Under the pieces are notes generated by a model. It ran no database searches. It was not told where the DNA came from and saw only the letters and a list, made by a program, of their open reading frames with translations. A DNA stretch of 7,079 nucleotides. It comes from Nitrospinota bacterium. Lineage in GTDB: Bacteria > UBA8248. The first letter of the stretch is position 1, and each line of letters starts with the position of its first letter. Both the position numbers and the translations under genes were made by a program. Location of the stretch: assembly GCA_029937135.1 (NCBI GenBank), contig JAPYQX010000156.1, positions 1 through 7,079 on the forward strand, written 5' to 3'. Positions 1 through 5,839 of the stretch are shown piece after piece.

Positions 1-1
1 G

Positions 2-508
2 GGAATTGCTCTGGAGATGGAATTTGTAAATAACGAAATCGATAAAATCAGCCTGCTGCCGGTTGAACGGGTAAGTGGAAGTGTGGATTTCATGAAAAAA
101 GAATCCCCCCTTGCTCCGGGATGGCGGGAATATTTATTGCGATGTTCGGAAGTCGTTTCGGACGACTCGCTGTTCGATCGGTACTGGAATGAATTGGCGG
201 TGGAGCTATTAGAAGGAAAATATGAATCTTATTTTTCGGCGATCTTTCATTGTCCGGTAAATGAGAAAATATCTCGAAGAATTCTGTGGCACCTGAAAAA
301 TTTGGTGAAAGAATCCATCCATCTGGTCCGGGAAGGAAACCGTGAGGTAAGGACAATGGATGACCTGGTGATGCTGAATCTGATTCGAAATGAGTCTGCC
401 CGGAGCGCCATCGTGACTGGGCTGGAGGGGCGTTCCGGAGGTTTGAAGAAAGAGAGCCCTCCTATCGACGAAGATTTGAGAATGCTTATGGAATGGACCG
501 GCCCGTAA
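2..508 (+). CDS. C-terminal part of an unrecognised protein, possibly CapA-like, 5' truncated
   Basis: The frame is open from base 2 to the TAA at 506-508. The first ATG (base 17) has GGAG directly against it, which leaves no proper spacing for a ribosome binding site, so I read this as the 3' end of a gene that begins upstream. The first residues (GIALEMEF, then ISLLPVERV) resemble the last beta-strands of CapA/poly-gamma-glutamate-type metallophosphatase domains, where a hydrophobic strand and a charged turn precede a conserved L-x-P-V. This is a weak resemblance judged by eye. The remaining roughly 140 residues are mainly alpha-helical, charged and soluble, with no signal peptide, membrane segment or catalytic motif that I recognise. 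A CapA-type protein would fit a surface-polysaccharide locus. If the gene really starts at base 17, it is a 163-residue hypothetical protein. The coding call is fairly safe; the family assignment is not. Confidence 0.6.
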   Translation, partial: GIALEMEFVNNEIDKISLLPVERVSGSVDFMKKESPLAPGWREYLLRCSEVVSDDSLFDRYWNELAVELLEGKYESYFSAIFHCPVNEKISRRILWHLKNLVKESIHLVREGNREVRTMDDLVMLNLIRNESARSAIVTGLEGRSGGLKKESPPIDEDLRMLMEWTGP

Positions 509-509
509 T

Positions 510-560
510 ATGTGTCATGGGTTTATCGAATTTGAAATGGCCGCTTGGGTGATCGTATGA
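510..560 (+). other. Candidate 16-codon mini-ORF after the first gene
   Basis: An ATG begins one base after the TAA of the preceding frame and reads MCHGFIEFEMAAWVIV before a TGA at 558-560. That stop overlaps the ATG of the next mini-ORF in an ATGA arrangement. There is no clear ribosome binding site, so translation would rely on re-initiation after the upstream stop. It could equally be chance or the remnant of a decayed gene. Confidence 0.15.
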
Positions 561-604
561 AAATCGAAAAACGCCCATCCCGAAAAACGAAAAGTGATTT
601 CTGA
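557..604 (+). other. Candidate 15-codon leader ORF coupled to the ABC transporter start
   Basis: The ATG at 557 reads MKIEKRPSRKTKSDF and ends at a TGA (602-604) whose last base is the first base of the ABC transporter ATG (TGATG). The ABC gene has only a weak purine-rich stretch (AAAAGTGA) before its start. Translation of this short, basic peptide could therefore deliver ribosomes to the ABC start by termination-reinitiation. The arrangement is seen in the sequence; the coupling role is inference. Confidence 0.2.
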
Positions 605-2325
605 TGCCCCCTTCAAGTGTCGCTAAAATAATAATTTATCTCTTGAAGACCTACCCTTGGCGCACGGCCGTGGCTCTTGGTTTGCTTCTGGTCGCTGGCG
701 TGGCTGAGGGTTTCGGTATCATGACAATATTGCCTGTGCTCAATATCTCTTCTGGCGAGGGAATGAATGACACCTCCGGGCTATCGGGCATGGTAACCAG
801 CGCTCTTGGTTTATTCGGCTTGCCGGTTCGGCTGGAAATTCTTTTGTCCATCTTTGTTGCGGGCATTGTCCTCAAAAATGGATTGACTTTGCTGGCCATG
901 CGGCATGTAGGCCATGCGGCGGCCGGGTTCGCGGCTGACATGCGTATTTCTCTGATTAAATCCCTGATGGAAGCGCGGTGGGGTTATTTTACAAGCCAAT
1001 CCACCGGCAGTCTTGCCAATTCCATGAGCAGCGAAGCCCTCAAGGCATCGGCTACCTACACGTCGATGTGCAAAATGTTTGCGGAGGCGGTTCAAGCAAC
1101 AGTCTATGCCGTTATTGCCCTGTGGGTGTCCTGGTACATTACTCTTGGCGCCTTGATTTTCGGCGTCGTGATCTTCGCTAGTCTCTCATATTTCATCAGG
1201 CTGATGAGACGAATGAGCTATATTCAAACAAGCGCGCTCAAGTCTCTCATATCACGATTAACAGACGGCATCATTTCTTTTAAGGTGCTCAAGGCGATGG
1301 GAAGGGAAGATAGCCTCGGGCCTTTTATTGAACAAGAAGCCAAGGATATTCAATCGGCCCAACGCCGCGAAGTGGTCGCCAAGGCGGCTTCGGTAGCCGC
1401 GCCGGAGCCTTTGTTGGCGATTTTCATGTCAATTGGCATGTTCATCGCCCTCAGCAATTTTAAGTTCTCATTTTCAGAATTTATTTTTATGGCGATTTTA
1501 TTTCAGCGGACGGTGACGCGGATCGCCGCTTTTCAAAATTTCTACCAAAATTTGGTCCGAAGTGAGGCGGCGTTTTTGTCAATTAAAGGCGCAATCAATC
1601 GGGCTACGGCGGAACGGGAGAATTTCACGGGGTCAAAGCCCCCGGTTCTCCAGTCTTCCATCAGTTTGAAGGACGTATCCTTCCGTTACGGCGAGAATGT
1701 GGTTCTCGACGGGATTGATTTGACCATTCCGAAGGGGAAATTCACTGCGGTGGTGGGGCCCTCGGGAGCGGGAAAAACGACCATCGTCGATTTGATCGTC
1801 GGATTGATCCGCCCGAATTCCGGCGAGGTTTGGTTGGACGACATTCCGCTGGCCGATGTGGATCTTCACGCATGGCGCGAGAAAATCGGATATGTTCCCC
1901 AGGAAACCATCCTGTTTCACGACACCCTGCTGGCGAATGTGACGTTAAATCAGTCCGGATTAACCGCATTGGATGCGGAGGCCGCCCTCAGGGCCGCCGG
2001 AGCTTGGAATTTTATCGCTGCTATGCCCGAGGGTCTCTACGCGACCGCCGGCGAACGCGGAGGGAAATTATCGGGTGGACAGCGGCAACGGATTGCCATT
2101 GCCCGCGCCCTCATATGTGAGCCTGAATTGTTGATTCTGGATGAGCCGACCACCGCTCTGGATCCATCGACGGAAGCGGAGATATGCGAAACATTGCGCA
2201 AGCTGTCCGGGAGTGTGACTATATTCGCCATTTCTCACCAGCGGGCCATTATGGAAGCCGCCGATGTCGTCTGCCGGGTCGAGGACGGAGTGGTAGAGAA
2301 ATCCATTGAACACACCATTCGCTAA
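604..2325 (+). CDS. ABC transporter, fused permease and ATPase (MsbA/PglK-type flippase or exporter)
   Basis: A 573-residue half-transporter acting in the inner membrane as a homodimer. The N-terminal half (about 1-330) has the hydrophobic segments of a type IV exporter domain, clearest near residues 18-42, 74-98, 160-200 and 265-300. The nucleotide-binding domain begins near residue 345. It is complete: Walker A GPSGAGKTT (385-393), Q-loop Q433, signature LSGGQ (489-493), Walker B LLILD (509-513) with catalytic E514, D-loop ending at D520, and H-loop H545. The length is normal for MsbA/PglK-like proteins. Members flip lipid A, lipid-linked oligosaccharides or other lipid-linked cargo. The neighbouring glycan genes make a lipid-linked glycan the likely cargo, but substrate cannot be read from sequence. 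An in-frame TGA at 595-597 excludes an upstream ATG, so the start is 604. It is not preceded by a strong ribosome binding site. Confidence 0.95.
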   Translation: MPPSSVAKIIIYLLKTYPWRTAVALGLLLVAGVAEGFGIMTILPVLNISSGEGMNDTSGLSGMVTSALGLFGLPVRLEILLSIFVAGIVLKNGLTLLAMRHVGHAAAGFAADMRISLIKSLMEARWGYFTSQSTGSLANSMSSEALKASATYTSMCKMFAEAVQATVYAVIALWVSWYITLGALIFGVVIFASLSYFIRLMRRMSYIQTSALKSLISRLTDGIISFKVLKAMGREDSLGPFIEQEAKDIQSAQRREVVAKAASVAAPEPLLAIFMSIGMFIALSNFKFSFSEFIFMAILFQRTVTRIAAFQNFYQNLVRSEAAFLSIKGAINRATAERENFTGSKPPVLQSSISLKDVSFRYGENVVLDGIDLTIPKGKFTAVVGPSGAGKTTIVDLIVGLIRPNSGEVWLDDIPLADVDLHAWREKIGYVPQETILFHDTLLANVTLNQSGLTALDAEAALRAAGAWNFIAAMPEGLYATAGERGGKLSGGQRQRIAIARALICEPELLILDEPTTALDPSTEAEICETLRKLSGSVTIFAISHQRAIMEAADVVCRVEDGVVEKSIEHTIR

Positions 2326-2350
2326 ATAAAAGGCCGATTTCGATATGTTT

Positions 2351-2358
2351 GGTGGAAG
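2351..2358 (+). promoter_or_regulatory. Shine-Dalgarno site of the PIG-L gene
   Basis: GGTGGAAG directly abuts the ATG at 2359 but lies 6 bases before the second in-frame ATG at 2365. The spacing therefore favours initiation at 2365. Confidence 0.5.
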
Positions 2359-2364
2359 ATGGTA

Positions 2365-3216
2365 ATGGCTGTTTTCTCCGCGTTTAAAGATCGCATCAAG
2401 CAGTATCTTCTCGATCGAAAAGCGTACAAGTTTTTTATTAAAGATTGGGTGGCTTTGGGGGACCTACAGGCTTGTGCGGATGTGATGGGAACAATGAGGT
2501 TTACGCGAAACCTGACGCCACAGGTATTGGATTTTCCGAAAGGGAAACGTATTTTTGTGATATCTCCTCATACCGACGATGAAATATTGGGGCCAGGGGG
2601 AACCCTGATAAAAGCGATTCGAAATGGTGCGGAAGTAAAGACGGTTTATGTTGCCGGAGAGCGCTCGTCTCCCGCGGCAAAAGAGGCCCTCCGGGTCGCC
2701 GAAAGGATTGGATACGGAACCGAATTTCTGGAATTTCCGTTGAGAAACATTCCCCTCGGGCCCGCCGCCTCGGCGCTGGCGGACTGCATCAATGAATTCC
2801 GTCCGGAAACGGTTTTTCTTCCATTTTTTCTTGATGACCATGATGATCACCGGCGCGTTAATCATGCACTGCTTGAATCTTTCCGCTCCGGAAAAATAAA
2901 TCTGTCATTCGAAGTCTGGGGATATCAGGTTTACACGGTTCTTCCGCCAAACGTAATTGTTGATATTACCGGTGAAAAAGAGGAAAAAGCCCAGGCGCTG
3001 CGGTTGTTTGAATCCCAGATGGAATCCCGCGACTGGGCCCATTTCTCCCTGGGGCAAAATGCGTTCAATAGCCGCTTTTTGAACCGGCCCAAGGGGGCCC
3101 GCTTTGTCGAGGCCTTTTTTGTTCTGCCGATTGCTGATTACATCGAACTTGCCAGCATTTATTTTGACAGAAGCGCCGAGGAAACCTATTACTTTCATTC
3201 TTATGTAAATTCCTGA
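2365..3216 (+). CDS. PIG-L/LmbE family N-deacetylase
   Basis: A predicted zinc-dependent deacetylase that removes the acetyl group from an N-acetylated sugar; relatives include MshB, BshB and eukaryotic PIG-L. Two ATGs are possible (2359 and 2365); I prefer 2365 because of ribosome binding site spacing, giving 283 residues. Numbering from 2359, the hallmark PHPDDE motif appears as PHTDDE at 70-75 and the second metal-site motif HDDHR at 161-165. Expected zinc ligands are H71, D74 and H164, with D73 as the likely general base. About 65 residues precede the motif, a longer N-terminal lead than in the small LmbE proteins. No signal peptide is seen, so it is probably cytoplasmic. It lies 33-39 bases after the ABC gene and 89 bases before the methyltransferase. 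In this locus it may deacetylate an amino sugar before another acyl group is added, but its substrate is unknown. Confidence 0.9.
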   Translation: MAVFSAFKDRIKQYLLDRKAYKFFIKDWVALGDLQACADVMGTMRFTRNLTPQVLDFPKGKRIFVISPHTDDEILGPGGTLIKAIRNGAEVKTVYVAGERSSPAAKEALRVAERIGYGTEFLEFPLRNIPLGPAASALADCINEFRPETVFLPFFLDDHDDHRRVNHALLESFRSGKINLSFEVWGYQVYTVLPPNVIVDITGEKEEKAQALRLFESQMESRDWAHFSLGQNAFNSRFLNRPKGARFVEAFFVLPIADYIELASIYFDRSAEETYYFHSYVNS

Positions 3217-3291
3217 ATCCTGTTGTTTCTTGTTTTGCCGCTTTCCTCGATGGCGAAAACCTTCGTAAAAACGGTATCCACTATATTTCAT

Positions 3292-3295
3292 GAGG
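3292..3295 (+). promoter_or_regulatory. Shine-Dalgarno site of the methyltransferase gene
   Basis: GAGG at 3292-3295 lies 10 bases before the ATG at 3306 and 4 bases before an in-frame TTG at 3300. Both spacings are at the edge of the useful range; I chose the ATG because it is the stronger start codon. Confidence 0.4.
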
Positions 3296-3305
3296 TCTTT
3301 TGTCG

Positions 3306-4082
3306 ATGAGTAAGGATGTGGTAGCCAATCATTTCGATCAGTATGCCGCGAAGTGGCACGATCGATTGGAGAAGTATTCTTTCCGCTCGCGGCGGGATGT
3401 GGTTCGTGCGATGGTCCAGGGCCGTCGATTCGGCGTTGTTGTGGACGTGGGGTGCGGCACCGGAGACTATGCCCCTCTTTTTAATCCCGCCGAGTCTAAA
3501 TATCACGGAATCGATATATCGGAAAAAATGGTTGCAGAATGCCGAAAACTTTATCCTGATTACGAGTTTTCCGTAGGTGACGGCGACAATTCGGGCCTTT
3601 CGGACAACTTCGCGGACCTGGTTTTATCAATAGGTGTTCTTGAATACTACGATGAGCCCGATGCCCATTTTACCGAAGTCAGCCGGATTACGAAAAAGGG
3701 AGGTACGGCTATTATCGCCGTCCCAAACGGAGAAAATGTCGCGCGAGAGAGGGAGCAAAGATTTATCGATTTCATGGCTCCTGCGATACGGCTGAAGAAA
3801 ACCTTGGTTCCTCCGAAAAAGCAAAAGAAAACCGAGGGATATGTGAAAGACGAAAGAATAAAGCATAAAAAATACAACGAATCCCAAATGATATCGTTGG
3901 GGAATGACTATGGTTTAGAGATCAGGGAGGCAAGATTTGTGAACCTCCTTTTAATTCCTCATATACTCGATAGGTTCGTCCGCCTTAATCCATTTATATC
4001 AGAGCGTTTTCCATCGAATCTCATGAAAGGCGCCGCGAGAAAATATTCTTCAATTCTAATTTGCAGGTATGAGAAAAGGTGA
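3306..4082 (+). CDS. Class I SAM-dependent methyltransferase
   Basis: A 258-residue protein with a Rossmann-type methyltransferase fold. Residues 8-20 (NHFDQYAAKWHDR) form the helical lead typical of the Methyltransf_11/25 group. Motif I is VDVGCGTG (46-53), the glycine-rich SAM loop. The acidic residue ending strand 2, which binds the SAM ribose, is D70 in GIDIS. The motif IV/post-motif region is VLSIGVLEYYDEP (about 106-118). The final third carries a very lysine-rich stretch (164-189) that presumably forms part of the substrate-binding region. This part is also markedly AT-rich. It acts in the cytoplasm and belongs to the kind of O- or N-methyltransferase found in O-antigen and capsule loci, where such enzymes methylate sugars or cap chains. 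Sequence alone does not name the acceptor. A TTG at 3300 would add two residues. Confidence 0.9.
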   Translation: MSKDVVANHFDQYAAKWHDRLEKYSFRSRRDVVRAMVQGRRFGVVVDVGCGTGDYAPLFNPAESKYHGIDISEKMVAECRKLYPDYEFSVGDGDNSGLSDNFADLVLSIGVLEYYDEPDAHFTEVSRITKKGGTAIIAVPNGENVAREREQRFIDFMAPAIRLKKTLVPPKKQKKTEGYVKDERIKHKKYNESQMISLGNDYGLEIREARFVNLLLIPHILDRFVRLNPFISERFPSNLMKGAARKYSSILICRYEKR

Positions 4083-4120
4083 TGTCGATTTTTTCAGTTA
4101 TGTATTTGATCGAAGTATAG
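4082..4120 (+). other. Candidate 12-codon mini-ORF coupled to the methyltransferase stop
   Basis: The methyltransferase TGA (4080-4082) shares its last base with an ATG that reads MSIFSVMYLIEV and stops at TAG 4118-4120. The purine-rich AAAAGG just before it could serve as a ribosome binding site, although it is too close. This could be a reinitiation peptide, the remnant of a gene start, or chance. I give it low weight. Confidence 0.1.
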
Positions 4121-4187
4121 GTTTTCTAACTGGCCGGTCATTTCCTACCTTCAAAATGAAGGGCGCATCCATAAATTCAGATGGTAA

Positions 4188-4197
4188 AGGAAGAGGG
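4188..4197 (+). promoter_or_regulatory. Strong Shine-Dalgarno site of neuB
   Basis: The purine run AGGAAGAGGG ends 8 bases before the ATG at 4206. It is the best ribosome binding site in the window and fixes the neuB start. The 85 bases before it (about 4103-4187) hold no convincing promoter, though this is the largest gap between the solid genes of the window. Confidence 0.65.
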
Positions 4198-4205
4198 TTT
4201 TCTCA

Positions 4206-5261
4206 ATGGTAAGAGAGTTCGTTGTCGATGGCTTTACTATCAACGATAAAAGCGATTGTTACATAATCGCCGAGATTGGCCATAACCATCAAGGGGATAT
4301 CGAAAAAGCTAAGCAGTTGTTTCGTAACGCAAAAGAGTGCGGCGTGAATGCGGTAAAGCTTCAAAAGAGAGATAATCAGACCCTGTTCACGAAAGCGATG
4401 TTCGGCAGTTCGTATGAAAATCGCAACAGCTACGGTGAGACCTACGGAACACACCGCGAGGCGCTTGAGTTCGGGCGGGAAGAGTACGAGGAGCTTTTCC
4501 GTTATTGCGGTGAATTGGGCGTCACCTTTTTTTCCACGGCTTTTGATTTTGTGAGCGCTGATTTTCTCGAGGATCTGGACGCGCCAGCGTATAAGATCGC
4601 CTCGGGCGACTTGAAAAACACGCCTCTCCTCAAGTACGTCGCTCAATTTCAAAAGCCCATGTTTGTCAGTACGGGCGGAGGCAGCATGGAGGATGTCGTC
4701 AGGGCGTATGATGCGGTGATGCCGATCAATCAGAACTTGTGCCTGATGCAGTGCACCGCGGGCTACCCGGCGGAGTTCGAGGAACTGAACTTGAGGGTAA
4801 TCGAAACCTACCGCGAGCGGTTTCCGGATATTGTCATTGGACTTTCCTCTCACGACAACGGAATCGCGATGGCTCTGGTCGCTTATGTGATCGGAGCGCG
4901 CGTGATTGAAAAACATTTTACCCTCAATCGTTCCCTGAAAGGTTCCGATCATGCTTTTTCAATGGAAGGCAACGGAATGAGACGAGTGGTCCGGGATATC
5001 AAGCGGGCCAGGGTGGCGTTGGGCGACGGCAAAAAGCGAAAATACGAAAGCGAGGAAAATCCTCTTTACAAAATGAGCAAAAAATTGGTGGCGTCCCGAG
5101 ATCTGCCTGGCGGCCATGTGCTTCAGGAAGGCGACGTGTGCCTGAAATCCCCCGGAAACGGACTTCCTCCCTACGAATTGGAAAATCTGCTCGGCAAGGA
5201 GATCGTCCGTCCGATCGAGGAAGACGAAAACATCATGTTCGAGGATGTCCGGGACGCATGA
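4206..5261 (+). CDS. neuB: NeuB-family nonulosonic acid synthase (sialic/legionaminic/KDN-type)
   Basis: A 351-residue cytoplasmic enzyme that condenses phosphoenolpyruvate with a hexose derivative to give a nine-carbon 2-keto acid. The TIM-barrel domain has the family motifs in order: AEIGHNHQG (22-30), VKLQ (50-53), STAFD (110-114), YKIASGD (129-135), STGG (155-158), QCTAGYP (182-188), GLSSHD (212-217), EKHFTL (235-240) and GSDHAFS (246-252). The metal-binding histidines of N. meningitidis NeuB (H215, H236) correspond to H216 and H237, and the PEP- and substrate-site residues to E23, K51, K130 and D248. A C-terminal SAF (antifreeze-like) domain covers about 291-350. In it, the usual RPGxG motif is SPGNG (315-319), so the Arg that contacts the N-acetyl group is Ser here. 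The family is certain; which sugar is made (Neu5Ac, KDN, legionaminic or other) is not. The last bases overlap the next gene. Confidence 0.95.
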   Translation: MVREFVVDGFTINDKSDCYIIAEIGHNHQGDIEKAKQLFRNAKECGVNAVKLQKRDNQTLFTKAMFGSSYENRNSYGETYGTHREALEFGREEYEELFRYCGELGVTFFSTAFDFVSADFLEDLDAPAYKIASGDLKNTPLLKYVAQFQKPMFVSTGGGSMEDVVRAYDAVMPINQNLCLMQCTAGYPAEFEELNLRVIETYRERFPDIVIGLSSHDNGIAMALVAYVIGARVIEKHFTLNRSLKGSDHAFSMEGNGMRRVVRDIKRARVALGDGKKRKYESEENPLYKMSKKLVASRDLPGGHVLQEGDVCLKSPGNGLPPYELENLLGKEIVRPIEEDENIMFEDVRDA

Positions 5262-5797
5262 GCCGCGGTGAAGCCATGATCGAAGGGATTACCATCAACC
5301 CCGAGGTGGCCAAAAGGGTCCGCCGGGTACGCCTCATCGGATTCGACTTCGATGGTGTTTTCACGGACAACGCGGTCTATGTCTTCGAGGATGGCCGTGA
5401 GGCGGTCCGGTGCACCCGGGCGGACGGAATTGGCCTGGCGAAGTTGGCGCGTTTCGGGGTGGGGGCGGTTATCATATCGACTGAGGTTAATCCGGTGGTA
5501 AGCGCCCGGGCCAGGAAACTGGGAGTTCTTTGCGTTCAGGGGTGCGAGGACAAGCCTTCGGCCCTGGAAAAAATTCTTGAAGAGCGAAATTTGACGTTTG
5601 CCCAGGCCGCTTTCGTTGGAAATGACGTGAACGATTTGGCCTGTCTGGAGAAGGTGCATCTGCCCATCGTTGTGCAGGACGCGCATCCTGATGTCGCTTC
5701 CATCGCGGCATACCGGACCCGGGCGCCGGGTGGTTACGGAGCCGTTCGCGAGGTTTGCGATATTTTTGAGAAAGTCCTTGCCTCCCGCGCCGAATGA
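5258..5797 (+). CDS. KdsC-like HAD phosphatase (probable nonulosonate-9-phosphate phosphatase)
   Basis: A small, capless HAD phosphatase of the KdsC group (179 residues; such enzymes usually act as tetramers). The start at 5258 overlaps the neuB stop as ATGA; an internal ATG at 5276 (MIEGI) has a GGTGA site 4 bases upstream and is the alternative, giving 173 residues. Numbering from 5258, motif I is FDFDGVFTD (29-37) with nucleophile D30 and acid/base D32. Motif II is IISTEVNPVV (72-81) with S74, motif III is K99, and motif IV is GNDVND (121-126). Motif II and IV differ from textbook KdsC (TGR and GDD types) and look like the HAD domain of vertebrate CMP-sialate synthetase and KDN-9-phosphate phosphatases. 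Overlap with neuB suggests that it dephosphorylates the NeuB product. A Kdo-8-phosphate phosphatase remains possible but less likely in this context. Confidence 0.9.
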   Translation: MSRGEAMIEGITINPEVAKRVRRVRLIGFDFDGVFTDNAVYVFEDGREAVRCTRADGIGLAKLARFGVGAVIISTEVNPVVSARARKLGVLCVQGCEDKPSALEKILEERNLTFAQAAFVGNDVNDLACLEKVHLPIVVQDAHPDVASIAAYRTRAPGGYGAVREVCDIFEKVLASRAE

Positions 5798-5828
5798 CCC
5801 TCCCTGTTATTTTTTAATGCTTCCGGAT

Positions 5829-5832
5829 GGAG
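5829..5832 (+). promoter_or_regulatory. Shine-Dalgarno site of the SDR gene
   Basis: GGAG within a longer purine stretch lies 7 bases before the GTG at 5840. It supports this non-ATG start, which also places the Rossmann glycine motif at the expected distance from the N-terminus. Confidence 0.6.
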
Positions 5833-5839
5833 AGCTTTT

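Noticed and set aside
3232..3260. Possible hairpin GTTTTGCC / GGCGAAAAC between the PIG-L and methyltransferase genes
   Set aside because: The stem has a bulge and a 12-base loop and no T-run follows, so it is not a convincing terminator.
4148..4162. Small perfect hairpin CCTTC-AAAAT-GAAGG in the spacer before neuB
   Set aside because: Only five base pairs and no following T-run; such short stems occur often by chance.
4106..4177. Promoter-like elements before neuB (TTGATC then TCTAAC; TTCAAA then ATAAAT)
   Set aside because: Spacers of 13 and 15 bases and poor -10 matches are too weak to call a promoter.
4203..4952. Open frame of about 249 codons on the minus strand opposite neuB
   Set aside because: It is antisense to an unmistakable NeuB coding sequence, shows no known motif, and arises from the codon bias of the + strand gene.
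5138..5257. Extension of the HAD gene upstream to an ATG at 5138
   Set aside because: The extra 40 residues would overlap the neuB SAF domain, are rich in Arg, Lys and Ser, and lie before the normal KdsC-like N-terminus. Starts at 5258 or 5276 fit the family length.
5798..5839. T-rich run (TTATTTTTTAA) after the HAD stop as a terminator
   Set aside because: No GC-rich stem precedes it, and the SDR gene follows at once with a good ribosome binding site.
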